Position numbers and translations under genes: made by a program. A stretch of 44,382 nucleotides of DNA from CAXMST01 sp032122625. Its GTDB lineage: Bacteria > Actinomycetota > Thermoleophilia > Solirubrobacterales > 70-9. The notes under the pieces were generated by a model. That model was not told the DNA's origin. It saw only the letters and a list, made by a program, of their open reading frames with translations, and made no database searches. Location: positions 1 through 44,382 of the forward strand of contig JAQBGG010000148.1 in the NCBI GenBank assembly GCA_032122625.1, in the 5' to 3' direction. Position 1 is the first letter of the stretch; each line of letters starts with the position of its first letter. Below, one piece after another: positions 1 through 7,595 of this stretch.

Positions 1-284
1 GGCCGGCAGACCTCGAGCCGTCGGGATTCTCACTTGCGCAGCTGTGCGGCGAGCGCGGTCGACTGTTGCTTGCCGGAAAGGATGGCGTGGCCGCAGGGCG
101 GACGACGGAGCTGTCCGGAGGATGAAACCACGCCGGGCACCTCGGAGCTGACGTCCGAGGCCCCAATCGGCTCGGCTGAGCCGAACCCGACCGGGCCTAT
201 GCGGGTCGAACTTCACATGGCCCCGACGTTCCACGCCAGTCTGGGTGCCGGAGAGCTCGCGGGCTGCGCTGGCGCCGTGCACTG
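1..284. other. No recognisable gene (left edge)
   Basis: Nothing convincing is encoded here on either strand. An open + strand frame exists (34-285), but its translation has no domain-like pattern and reads like GC-rich noise. The only structure seen is a perfect 6-bp inverted repeat around one base, TCGGCTGAGCCGA, at 172-184. It has no T tract, and its role is unknown. Confidence 0.5.
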
Positions 285-1493
285 ATGCTGCGCCGGGGCC
301 CGCCGCGTCTCCTTGGGCTGGTCGCGGTGGGGGCGACGCTGATCGCCGCGGGCGCACTGCTCCAGGGCGATGATCGAGTCAGCGAGCAGGCAGGCGGAGC
401 GCAGGGCTTCAGAGGACCGCTCCAACTCGAGCATGATGAGCTGATCGGCTTTGTGAAGCAGGGATTCCGCGGACGCACCGACTTCGCGCGCCGAAACGTC
501 GCGCTCGCCGAGTTCGTCCCCGCCGGGCCGCCGCGCAACGGGATCCCCTCGATCGACGACCCGAAGTTCCTCTCCGTCAGGCGCGCGGACCAGTTCCTGG
601 ATGACACCGAGCCCGTTGCGGTGGTCGTGCTGCGGCACGAGATCCACGCCTATCCGCTGCAGATCATGGTCTGGCACGAGATCGTCAACGACGAGATCGC
701 GGGCGAGCCGGTGGCGCTCACCTATTGCCCGCTCTGCAATTCAACCGTTGCCTTCCGGCGCGAGGTCGGCGGACGTAAGCTGAGCTTCGCGACCACCGGC
801 GTGATCCGCAACTCCGACCTGGTGATGTACGACCGCGAGACCTTCAGCTGGTGGCAGCAGCTCACCGGCGAGGCGGTGGTCGGCGAACTGACCGGTGAGC
901 GGCTCTCGCTCCTCGGATCGCAGATCCTCCCGTGGCGCGTCCTGCGTCGCGCCCATCCGGACGCGCGAGTCCTCGCCCGTCCCACCGATCGCCCTCGCCC
1001 CTATGGGGAAACCCCGTACGTCGGCTACGAGGGCAGCGACCGCCCCTACCTGTTCCGCGGGGAGCCCGCGTCCGGATTGCTGCCGCTGGAGCGCGTCGCG
1101 GCGCTGCCGCTCAAGGGCCGCTCCGCCGTGGTTTACCCGTTCCGGCGTCTGCGCCGTCAGGCACCCCTCAACGACGTTGTCGCCGGTGAGCCGATCGTCG
1201 TCTTCTTTGATCCCGCCGTGCGCTCTGCGCTGGACCGGCTGGGGATCGCCGACGGGGCGAAGGTCGGAGCCGCGGCCGTCTTCTCCGCAAAGCTCGGGGG
1301 CGAGCGCCTCACCTTTTCCACGGCTCGCAGGCCAGGACGGTTTCGCGACAACGAGACCGGCTCGCTGTGGGACGTGAGCGGCCGCGCCGCCGCCGGGCCA
1401 CTCGCGGGCCGCAGGCTGCGACCGCGACGCCACGATGACCAGTTCTGGTTCGCGCTCGCCGCCTTCTATCCGAACGCGAAGATCAGGCGCTGA
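285..1493 (+). CDS. DUF3179 domain-containing exported protein
   Basis: This 402-residue protein of the DUF3179 family has no assigned biochemical function. Residues 1-28 form an export signal: MLRRGPPR, then a hydrophobic stretch ending near ALLQGDD. The family core follows, with the diagnostic YCPLCNS (a CxxC pair that could bind metal or be redox active), then FATTGVIRNSDLVMYDRET and the WWQQLTGEAVVG block. The C-terminal half contains a second beta-rich segment ending in a DQFWFALAAFYP motif. The ATG at 285 lacks a strong Shine-Dalgarno sequence, so the start is the least certain part. The gene stands alone, with the next gene 127 bases downstream. The family call is firm; the function is unknown. 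Confidence 0.85.
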   Translation: MLRRGPPRLLGLVAVGATLIAAGALLQGDDRVSEQAGGAQGFRGPLQLEHDELIGFVKQGFRGRTDFARRNVALAEFVPAGPPRNGIPSIDDPKFLSVRRADQFLDDTEPVAVVVLRHEIHAYPLQIMVWHEIVNDEIAGEPVALTYCPLCNSTVAFRREVGGRKLSFATTGVIRNSDLVMYDRETFSWWQQLTGEAVVGELTGERLSLLGSQILPWRVLRRAHPDARVLARPTDRPRPYGETPYVGYEGSDRPYLFRGEPASGLLPLERVAALPLKGRSAVVYPFRRLRRQAPLNDVVAGEPIVVFFDPAVRSALDRLGIADGAKVGAAAVFSAKLGGERLTFSTARRPGRFRDNETGSLWDVSGRAAAGPLAGRRLRPRRHDDQFWFALAAFYPNAKIRR

Positions 1494-1620
1494 AGCACTC
1501 GATCTCTCCAGGAGAGCCGTCGGGGATATGCTGGGATCGACCGCGGCCACGCGCACGGCGGACCGTGTCCAACCGATATCGAGACCGCACGGCTTCGCGT
1601 CGGGCAAGAGAGAGGGAACG

Positions 1621-1881
1621 ATGGAAACGCTGGTGGTTATTCACGAGGTTGACGACGTCCAACATTGGCTCGGCTCACCAAAGCGGAAAGAGCTGTTCGG
1701 GCCACGGGGGATCTCCGTCCGCCCCTTCCACGACCCCGAGGGCTCGAATCGAGTCGCGGTGCTGGTCGAAACCCCCAGCATCGCGGCATGGCAGGAGGTC
1801 CTGAGGACCGACGAGGCGGCGGAGGCAATGAAGCACGACGGCGTCAATCCGGAGACGATCCTCGGACTCGTCGAAGGCTAG
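1621..1881 (+). CDS. Small protein resembling dimeric alpha/beta-barrel (ABM/cyclase-like) proteins
   Basis: This is an 86-residue soluble protein. The frame is open upstream to 1435, but the ATG at 1621 follows a clear GAGAGAGGG ribosome site, and the protein pattern begins there (METLVVIHEVDD). The layout of beta strand (LVVIHEV), helix, beta strand (RVAVLVET) and helix (IAAWQEVLRTDEAAEAM) fits small ferredoxin-like alpha/beta-barrel proteins of the monooxygenase/cyclase type, which usually dimerise. No catalytic residues can be assigned, and neighbouring genes give no pathway. The fold suggestion is inference from the secondary-structure pattern; that the gene is real is well supported by the ribosome site and start. 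Confidence 0.7.
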   Translation: METLVVIHEVDDVQHWLGSPKRKELFGPRGISVRPFHDPEGSNRVAVLVETPSIAAWQEVLRTDEAAEAMKHDGVNPETILGLVEG

Positions 1882-2235
1882 GTCCTATGGCGGCATCGGG
1901 AACGAGGAGATCCTCGGCGGGGCCGGCGTCGACCAAAAGATCGCGTATGCCTCGGCCAGTCGCTTCGCGTCCGGACCCCTCGGGGGCGACCAGGCTCTCC
2001 TACGGCCATCATGAGACGGTATTTGAACCCCGACGCCCTAGCCGCTATCTCTAGCCTGCATCGAACGCTCCGGCTGTTCAACTCCCGCTAGGTGGAGTAG
2101 CGGGACGACTTTCGAGCTGCCGTTCGTGCGCCTTGTCCACTCTCTTACGCTCCTTTCCGACAGCGCGCGGCGTTGCTCGCGGGCCGTCTGCGCTGCCCCT
2201 ATCAGCCGAAAGCAGTCGTCTCCACGACCACGGCC
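1882..2235. other. Gap without a gene; one stem-loop
   Basis: No frame here gives a protein-like translation. The notable structure is a perfect 7-bp hairpin, CCCGCTA-ggtggag-TAGCGGG, at 2084-2104. It has no following T run. It lies downstream of both the small barrel-protein gene (+) and the cupin gene (-), so it could be a shared weak terminator or an unrelated remnant. Confidence 0.45.
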
Positions 2236-2694
2236 TCAGGCTTGGGTCGTCGCCGGCACGGCCGGCGTGAGTCCGTGGCGGCGCATCACCTCAGCCAGGG
2301 CGGCGCGGTCTGGCGGGCCACCGGCGGAGGCGGCCAGAACTTCGCCGACCTCGTGGAAGTAGGCGGGCCCGAAGACGCCGGGGGTGGCGATCGCGAGGAA
2401 GGTCGCGTTGGCGCTGCCGCGGTTCTCAAACCCGTGGATCGCGCCGCGCGGCACGCATACCGCCTCGCCGACTCCGATCTCGGTCGTCTCACCGTCGATC
2501 GTCCAGGTCGAGACGCCCTCGAGTCCGTAGATCGTCTCCTCAAACGCGTCGTGGCTGTGCGGCGCCGGCATCTTGGCGCTTGCCGGGATATCGCACTCAA
2601 AGACGCTCACGGTGTCGTTGGAGTCGCCGCCCTCGACGAGGAAGCGGACGCCGATTTCACCGACGGCGATGGTCTCTGTGGATCCTTGCTTCAT
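2236..2694 (-). CDS. Cupin-domain protein
   Basis: This 152-residue single-domain cupin has the two conserved motifs: HSHDAFEETIYGLEG (about 46-60, metal ligands H-x-H and E) and, about 25 residues on, PRGAIHGFENRG (third His). Small cupins of this type act as dioxygenases, isomerases or sensors; the substrate cannot be told. The C-terminal ~40 residues (MRRHGLTPAVP) form a helical tail common in family members. The start ATG is set by a strong AAGGAGAC ribosome site just upstream. The gene is divergent from the marR gene across about 80 bases containing two copies of a palindrome, so it is probably that regulator's target. Confidence 0.85.
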   Translation of the reverse strand: MKQGSTETIAVGEIGVRFLVEGGDSNDTVSVFECDIPASAKMPAPHSHDAFEETIYGLEGVSTWTIDGETTEIGVGEAVCVPRGAIHGFENRGSANATFLAIATPGVFGPAYFHEVGEVLAASAGGPPDRAALAEVMRRHGLTPAVPATTQA

Positions 2695-2722
2695 GTCTCC
2701 TTGGCGCGCTGCGCCCAGTCGG

Positions 2723-2778
2723 GTAAAGTGGCTTGACGACCCTACAACATCTCAGACTACTTCGTCAAGTGACTTGAC
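2723..2778. promoter_or_regulatory. Tandem palindromic operators between cupin and marR
   Basis: A perfect 7-1-7 palindrome, GTCAAGTGACTTGAC, lies at 2764-2778. A second copy matching 13 of 15 bases, GTAAAGTGGCTTGAC, lies at 2723-2737. Centre to centre they are 41 bases apart, close to four helical turns, so two dimers could sit on the same DNA face. The position between divergent cupin and marR genes is the classic layout for MarR autoregulation. Binding by this MarR protein is inferred. Confidence 0.7.
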
Positions 2779-3253
2779 CCTTCTCGAGAACGAATCGACG
2801 GCCCTTGGCCCGCCGCTGATCGGTGCGCTGCTGCGCATGCCCTGGGAAACCGTGCACGAGAGGATGCTCGCCGGCCTGCACCAGCGTGGCTACGGCGACC
2901 TGATCGCCGCGCACCTGAACGTCCTGCAATACCCCGGTCCCGAGAACATGCGCCCGTCGGATCTCGCGACCCGCACGCGCATGACCAAGCAGGCGCTGAA
3001 CTACCTCCTCGGGCAGATGGAGCAGCTCGGATACCTCACCCGTGCAGAGGACAGCGCGGACCAGCGCTTCAAGCGCATACGTCTCACGCCGCGCGGACGC
3101 GCGGCGAGCGCGGCCATGCGCGAGATCGTCCTTGAGGTCGAGGCCGAGTGGACGCAGAAGCTGGGTCCCCGGCGATTCGCCGAATTGTGCGGCCTCTTGG
3201 CGCAGCTCAGCGCGACCACGTCCCAAGACCAGCCGCCTGCCATCGCGGACTAG
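2774..3253 (+). CDS. MarR-family winged-helix regulator
   Basis: This DNA-binding repressor/activator has a winged helix with DLATRTRMTKQALNYLLGQM (recognition region) and the wing EDSADQRFKRIRLTPRG, flanked by dimerisation helices. The start is uncertain. Protein similarity by eye begins at about PPLIGALLRMPWE, upstream of the first internal ATG (2837). The only in-frame initiation codon just before it is TTG 2774, giving 159 residues, with no Shine-Dalgarno and lying inside the second palindrome. ATG 2693 (187 residues) is also in frame, but would put both operators inside the gene. Divergent from the cupin gene, it probably regulates that gene and itself in response to a small ligand. Confidence 0.8.
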   Translation: MTLLENESTALGPPLIGALLRMPWETVHERMLAGLHQRGYGDLIAAHLNVLQYPGPENMRPSDLATRTRMTKQALNYLLGQMEQLGYLTRAEDSADQRFKRIRLTPRGRAASAAMREIVLEVEAEWTQKLGPRRFAELCGLLAQLSATTSQDQPPAIAD

Positions 3254-3280
3254 CCTCGCCTGCCGCAGCCGCGCATCACA

Positions 3281-3297
3281 CGCGGATCGCATCCGCG
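3281..3297. terminator. Stem-loop downstream of marR
   Basis: CGCGGAT-cgc-ATCCGCG forms a 7-bp GC-rich hairpin with a 3-base loop, 28 bases after the marR stop. It lacks a T run, so a terminator role is plausible only. Confidence 0.35.
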
Positions 3298-3432
3298 ACT
3301 CATCCGTTGGGGCAGCGCTTGACACCCCGAAACGCGCGTCGCTCGCTGCCCTATACGCCGGGAGCGGAAGCGAAGGTTCATGTTTTGTGATCCGCTGCCG
3401 CAACAGAGAGAAGGCGGCAGTGGGACCCCAAG

Positions 3433-4353
3433 CTATCTCGCGCGTGAGGGCGCGAGCCCGGCCCTGGGCCGGCGAGCCGCCCTCACGCCGTTGCCGACCG
3501 CGAGGAGCTCCGAGACCTCGTGGACGAGCACCGCGGCCACGACGGTCAGAAGGCCGATCACCGCGCTGGGGATCAGGACGGCTAGCAGCAGAACGCTGAA
3601 GAACAGGTTCTGGCGCGAGATGCGCCCCGCCCGGCGGCCCAGCCGCAGGGCGGCGGCGACCTTCGTCAGATCGTCGGCCAACAGCGCCACATCGGCGGCC
3701 TCGATCGCGGCGTCGGTGCCGCCGGTGCCCATCGCGATCCCGAGGTCCGCGGTTGCGAGCGCCGGAGCGTCGTTGATGCCGTCGCCGACCATCGCCACGG
3801 CCCCGTGGCGCTCGCGCAGCAGCTTGACCTGGTGGACCTTGTCCTCGGGCCTGAGCTCCGCCAGAACCTCGTCGACCCCGAACTCTTCGGCAATCGCCCG
3901 TGCAGTGCGCTCGTTGTCGCCGGTGAGCATGGCGATGTGACGGATGCCGAGGCGCCGAAGCGCCTCGAGCGCGGCCGGAGCCTCGGGACGAGACGCGTCG
4001 CGCAGCGCCAGCAGGCCGAGCAGCTTCAAGTCGTCGCCGACCAGAACGACGGTCTTCCCGTCACCCTGGAGGCGGGCGATCGCGCCAAGATGCCCGCCGA
4101 GGTCGGCGGCCATGCCGCTGAACAGCGTCGGGCTCCCGACTCGGATCTCGCGCCCGGCGGCGCGCCCGGCGGCGCCGTGACCAACCAGGGCACGGAAGTC
4201 CTTGGCCGGAGCTGGGTCGAGGCCACGTTCGCGCGCTTGGGCGACGATCGCCTGAGCGAGCGGGTGCCCGGAGCGCTTTTCGACCGCGCAGGCCGCCGCC
4301 AGCACGGCCTCCTCAGTGCCGTCGAAGGCGACCAGATCGGTGAGCTGCGGAGC
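3433..4353 (-). pseudogene. Truncated heavy-metal P1B-type ATPase (C-terminal part)
   Basis: This is the C-terminal ~300 residues of a metal-transporting P-type ATPase. Seen from its N side: QLTDLVAFDGTEE, the nucleotide-binding helix AVEKRSGHPLAQAI, the P-domain motifs MLTGDNERTA and AMVGDGINDAPALA, then the last two membrane helices ending HEVSELLAVGNGVRAAR. The whole first half is absent: metal-binding domain, six membrane helices, actuator domain, CPC-type motif and the DKTGT phosphorylation site. A GTG at 4303-4305 could start a 290-residue product, but this could not pump. Homology stops at about 4350, where cyclase homology on the other strand begins. It is therefore a broken gene or one side of a rearrangement or assembly junction. 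Confidence 0.85.
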
Positions 4354-4935
4354 GAGATCCCCGGCGCAGGCTCCTTCTTCTACGCGCAGGACCTGGCGTT
4401 GATCGGCGACCTTGTTGAGGAGTTCGTCACCGGCAACACCCCCGCGCCGGTCACCAACCGCGTCCTTGCGAGCGTGCTCTTCACCGACCTGGTCGGCTCG
4501 ACCGAGCGCGCCTCGAAGCTCGGTGATGCTGCTTGGAGCGAACTATTGGAGCGACACCACTCCCAAGCGAGTTCAGCCGTCCAGCAGCACGGCGGCGAGA
4601 CCATCAAGACGCTGGGAGATGGCGTGCTCGCAACCTTCAGCGGACCCGCCCAGGCGGTTAGATGCGCCGGGGAGATCATCGCCGCCGCCGAGGCGCAGGC
4701 GCTCGAGGTCCGAAGCGGCGTCCATACCGGCGAGGTCGAGGTCGGCGGCGACGACATCAGCGGCCTGGCCGTGCATCTGGCGGCTCGGATCATGGGCCAG
4801 GCAGGGCCAGGCGAGATCCTCGTCTCGCGCACCGTTCGTGACCTCGTGGTCGGCAGCCAGCTTCGGTTCACCGACCGGGGCGAGTTCCACCTCAAGGGGG
4901 TCGAGGAGCCCTGGAAGCTCTACGAGGTGGCTTGA
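4354..4935 (+). pseudogene. 5'-truncated class III adenylate/guanylate cyclase
   Basis: The catalytic domain is present: ASVLFTDLVGSTERA (first metal Asp), TIKTLGDGVLATF (second metal Asp), RSGVHTGEVE and AVHLAARIMGQAGPGEILVS, ending in the usual FHLKGVEEPWKLYEV. Just before it, IPGAGSFFYAQDLALIGDL and VEEFVTG match the C-terminal end of the alpha/beta-hydrolase domain that is often fused in front of such cyclases, so the hydrolase part has been lost. The frame stays open far upstream, but only as the antisense of the ATPase fragment. In-frame starts are poor (TTG 4399). The transition-state Asn of the VNxxAR motif is His here, a common variant. Whether any product is made is doubtful. Confidence 0.75.
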
Positions 4936-4974
4936 GGGGGATTAGCTGTTCGTCTGGCCGCGATGCGGCGATGA

Positions 4975-4993
4975 GTGCCAGTTGGGTGCCAGT
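4975..4993 (+). repeat. GTGCCAGT direct-repeat pair (left of tRNA fragment)
   Basis: GTGCCAGT occurs at 4975-4982 and again at 4986-4993, 11 bases apart (one helical turn). The second copy continues as CCCG. Copies of the same element recur at 5228-5247. Spacing and location near an att-like tRNA fragment recall integrase arm-type sites; this is inference. Confidence 0.4.
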
Positions 4994-5101
4994 CCCGCCC
5001 CTTCCCAGGCGGCTTTGAGCGGTCTCAGGCGGTCAACCGGCAACCTCGAAACGGACCTGACCGATGCCCGCTTCCCGCACCAACAAGCGAAATCCGGCCT
5101 G

Positions 5102-5166
5102 TCTACGGAGGGGGAGGGATTCGAACCCTCGATACGCCGAAAAGACGTATAACGGTTTTCGAGACC
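5102..5166 (-). repeat. tRNA-Ser 3' fragment (att-like repeat, copy A)
   Basis: This 65-base stretch matches 8325-8389, the anticodon-loop-to-3'-end part of tRNA-Ser(CGA), at 61 of 65 positions and in the same orientation. The 5' half of a tRNA is missing: beyond 5166 the sequence diverges completely. All four differences fall in the variable arm and form two compensated base pairs (ATACG/CGTAT here, TCACG/CGTGA in the full tRNA). Such 3'-end copies are the usual footprint of integration into tRNA genes, and the geometry (fragment on the 3' side of the intact tRNA) fits. Confidence 0.75.
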
Positions 5167-5227
5167 TGCGGCGGTCGTCGACGACTCCGCTTGAATATGC
5201 GGTTTCTGGCGTTTGGAAGGCGGCTGG

Positions 5228-5251
5228 GTGCCAGTCTGCGGGCCAGTCCCG
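5228..5251 (+). repeat. GTGCCAGT/GGGCCAGTCCCG repeats (right of tRNA fragment)
   Basis: GTGCCAGT at 5228-5235 is followed 12 bases on by GGGCCAGT (5240-5247) continuing CCCG. A close copy, GGGCCAGTCCG, lies at 8253-8263 near the intact tRNA. Both GGGCCAGTCC copies are inside the segment bounded by the tRNA repeats, one near each end. Confidence 0.4.
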
Positions 5252-5358
5252 GAGAGGTTTCGCAGATCGCCCCGGCTGCCCGCGGCAGGAGGCTGCGATA
5301 CGCGAAGGCGATACCCTGCTGCCACCGTCCGTACAGGGCCCCAACGGGAGAGAACGAG

Positions 5359-6972
5359 ATGCGAGGAGTTGCAGGCGCGGCAGCCGGGAAGAGCCACAGG
5401 CTCTTGCCCAGACGCTGTTCTCGTCGTGCGGCCCTGGCGCTGCTCGGAGCACTCGCTTCGATGGCGCTGGCCGCATCCCCAGCAGACGCCCGCAACGCTT
5501 ACGTCGCCAACAGCGGCGACGTCTCGGTGATCGACACCACGACCAACACGAGCCTCGGGACCAGCATCTCAGTCGGGGCCACCCCGCGAGCGATCGCGAT
5601 CACCCCTGACGGCGACCGCGCCTACGTCGTCAATGTCGGCGACAGCGATGTCTCTGTGATCGACATCGCGACGAACACCAAGCTCGCCAGCGACATAGAG
5701 GTTGGTGCTCTCCCAAAGGCAATCGCCATTGCCCCTGACGGGGAGCGCGCCTACGTAGCCAACGACGGCGACGGTGACGTCTCGGTGATCGACATCGCGA
5801 CGAATACCAAGCTTCCCGACGACATCCCGGTCGGCAACGGACCTGAGGCGATCGCGATCACGCCCAACGGAGAGCGCGCCTACGTATCCAACCTCGGCGA
5901 CGACGACGTCTCGGTGATCGACACCGCGACGAACACGACCCTTGCGGACGACATCCCGGTCGCCAGCTTCCCGGCCGGGATCGCACTCACACCTGATGGG
6001 CAGCGCGCTTACGTGGTCAGTCCGAATCCGTTTGGCGTCAAACAAGCCTCGGTGATCGACACGACGACGAACACCGCCCTCGCGGACGACGTTCCGACCG
6101 GCGACCTCGCATTCGCAGTCGCGATTACCCCCGATGGGCAGCGCGCCTACGTGGCCAACGCTGGCGACGACGACGTCTCGATCATCGACACGGCCACAAA
6201 CACGAGCGACCCCAACGAGGACATTCCCGTGGGCCAAAGCCCCGAGGGCATCGCCATCACCCCCAACCAACCCCCGCAAGCGGCGCTGACGGCCTCGCGA
6301 ACCACAGCAACGACCGCAGCCAACGGCGAGACCTTCACAGCCGAGGTCGGCGAGCTGGTGAGCTTCGATGGCTCAGCCTCATCCGATCCCGACGGCCAGG
6401 TGGCCACCTACGCCTGGGACTTCGGCGACGGCCAGGGAGCCGTGGACGGACCGGCCCAGACCCACGCCTACACGTCCCCCGGCACCTACACCGCAACCCT
6501 AAAGCTGACCGACGACGAAGGCTGCTCGACCGAGTTCGTCTTCACCGGCCAGACCGCCTCCTGCAACGGCTCCGATGTCGCCGAGGCAACCCAGAAGGTC
6601 AAGGTCTTGGCCGCCCCGAAGCTCAAGCTTCAGGCGAATTCAAAGCAGAAGCCGAACAAGCTCAAGCTGAAGGCAGGCTGCGGCGAGCTTCCCTGCGAGG
6701 CGAAGATCAGCGGCAAGGCCCAGCTGCCGCGCGAAGGCAAAAAGACCAAGAGCTACAAGCTGCAGACCGAGACGGTCTCGGTCAAGGAAGGCAAGACCAA
6801 GACGGTCACGCTCGAGTTCAAGAACCAGAGCAAGTCGGTCAAGAAGATCACCAAGCTGCTCAAGAAGGACAAGAAGGCCCGCAAGCGCAACAAGCTCATC
6901 GTCAAGGTGAAGGCGAGTGGCCCCGCTGGTGGGACCGACACGGGCAAGCAGAAGATCAAGCTGAAGCGGTAG
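5359..6972 (+). CDS. Secreted YVTN beta-propeller/PKD protein with Lys-rich C-terminus
   Basis: This 537-residue exported protein starts at ATG 5359, behind GGGAG; the frame is open upstream only because it reads through the tRNA fragment. Residues 1-45 are a signal region with a twin Arg (RRCSRRAALALLGAL). Six YVTN-type repeats of about 43 residues follow (46 to ~305), each built as YVAN-GDxDVSVIDTATNT-L-DDIPVG-P-AIAITPDG, as in propeller-forming surface proteins. A PKD Ig-like domain follows (VSFDGSASSDPDG, YAWDFGDG, YTSPGTYTATLKLTDDEG). The last 119 residues are a basic beta-rich module with 33 Lys and a CGELPC cysteine pair. A cell-wall or extracellular role is likely; the ligand is unknown. 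It lies inside the tRNA-bounded segment. Confidence 0.85.
   Translation: MRGVAGAAAGKSHRLLPRRCSRRAALALLGALASMALAASPADARNAYVANSGDVSVIDTTTNTSLGTSISVGATPRAIAITPDGDRAYVVNVGDSDVSVIDIATNTKLASDIEVGALPKAIAIAPDGERAYVANDGDGDVSVIDIATNTKLPDDIPVGNGPEAIAITPNGERAYVSNLGDDDVSVIDTATNTTLADDIPVASFPAGIALTPDGQRAYVVSPNPFGVKQASVIDTTTNTALADDVPTGDLAFAVAITPDGQRAYVANAGDDDVSIIDTATNTSDPNEDIPVGQSPEGIAITPNQPPQAALTASRTTATTAANGETFTAEVGELVSFDGSASSDPDGQVATYAWDFGDGQGAVDGPAQTHAYTSPGTYTATLKLTDDEGCSTEFVFTGQTASCNGSDVAEATQKVKVLAAPKLKLQANSKQKPNKLKLKAGCGELPCEAKISGKAQLPREGKKTKSYKLQTETVSVKEGKTKTVTLEFKNQSKSVKKITKLLKKDKKARKRNKLIVKVKASGPAGGTDTGKQKIKLKR
5494..6269 (+). repeat. Six ~129-base tandem coding repeats (YVTN blades)
   Basis: The DNA repeats in register with the protein blades; the recurring GTCTCGGTGATCGACA block marks each unit. 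Repeat 5 is irregular (VVSPNPFGVKQASVID), with a 3-residue insertion relative to the others. Confidence 0.8.
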
Positions 6973-6976
6973 GGCA

Positions 6977-6996
6977 GGAGCCCAGGTCCGGGCTCC
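6977..6996 (+). terminator. Stem-loop after the propeller gene
   Basis: GGAGCCC-aggtcc-GGGCTCC forms a 7-bp perfect stem beginning 4 bases past the stop codon. No T run follows. It is placed to end transcription of the propeller gene before the next promoter at 7034. Confidence 0.45.
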
Positions 6997-7033
6997 AAAG
7001 CCCCGCCCCGCCGGCCAGGTCGAAGTGGCTGGG

Positions 7034-7039
7034 TAGACT
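7034..7039 (+). promoter_or_regulatory. -10 hexamer TAGACT, leaderless arrangement
   Basis: TAGACT (TANNNT type) ends 7 bases before the ATG at 7047. This puts the expected transcription start at or next to the start codon. No ribosome site lies between. Confidence 0.55.
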
Positions 7040-7046
7040 CGGCTCC

Positions 7047-7469
7047 ATGAGCAAGGAAGATGACGATCTCTTCGGCCCCGAGCACGTCCGCGTCTATCGC
7101 GAAACGGACGGCGAGCACGGCTACCACTGGCGCGGCGCGACGATTCTGCTGCTGACGACGATCGGCCGCAAGTCGGGCGAGGAGCGGACGACGCCGCTGA
7201 TCTACCGCAACGATGGCGATCGCTACGTGATCATCGCCTCCAAGGGCGGTGCCAGCGACCACCCCGCCTGGTTCAAGAACTTCACCAAGAACTCGGAGCG
7301 GATCGAGATCCAGGTCAAGGGCGACCGCTTTCCGGTCACCGCCTCGGTCACCGAAGGCCCCGAGCGCGAGCGCTTGTGGAAGCTGATGACCGAGGTCTGG
7401 CCCGACTACGACGACTACCAGAGCAAGACAGACCGGCAGATCCCTGTGGTCCTCCTCGATCGCGCCTGA
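7047..7469 (+). CDS. Deazaflavin (F420)-dependent nitroreductase-family protein
   Basis: This 140-residue split beta-barrel protein belongs to the Ddn/DUF385 family, whose characterised members use the deazaflavin cofactor F420. Diagnostic blocks are ILLLTTIGRKSGEERTTPLIY (cofactor phosphate contact region), YVIIASKGGASDHPAWFKNF and FPVTASVTEGPERERLW. The length is normal for the family. It appears to be transcribed alone from a leaderless promoter. A second member of the same family lies at 35464-35970, and an LLM-type oxidoreductase at 37861-38871, so F420 chemistry is probably active in this organism. The substrate is unknown. The gene sits within the segment bounded by tRNA-Ser repeats. 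Confidence 0.9.
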   Translation: MSKEDDDLFGPEHVRVYRETDGEHGYHWRGATILLLTTIGRKSGEERTTPLIYRNDGDRYVIIASKGGASDHPAWFKNFTKNSERIEIQVKGDRFPVTASVTEGPERERLWKLMTEVWPDYDDYQSKTDRQIPVVLLDRA

Positions 7470-7595
7470 GCTTCGTCGTCCCCACCTAACCCGACCCCGC
7501 TGATCCGGGAGGCCTTTGCCCAGACCAGCCGAGTGCAGCCCGAGGCAATAGGCTCCTGGTCGTTCACCTCAGAAGCGGGTGGGAGGAAGTCACGG

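Larger units (their letters stand above)
4936..5358. other. Gene-free stretch holding a tRNA 3' fragment and short repeats
   Basis: No protein-coding frame is convincing between the cyclase stop and the propeller gene. The stretch contains a 65-base copy of the 3' part of tRNA-Ser (5102-5166) and short GTGCCAGT direct repeats on both sides of it. This is what one would expect at a former integration site. Confidence 0.6.

Noticed and set aside
5102..5166. Functional second tRNA-Ser gene
   Set aside because: Only the part from the anticodon loop to the 3' end is present. The sequence past 5166 cannot form the 5' acceptor or D arm, so it is a fragment.
5494..6269. CRISPR-like or non-coding tandem array
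   Set aside because: The ~129-base repeats are in register with YVTN blades of a coding sequence and have no constant repeat/variable spacer structure. No CRISPR array was seen anywhere in the window.
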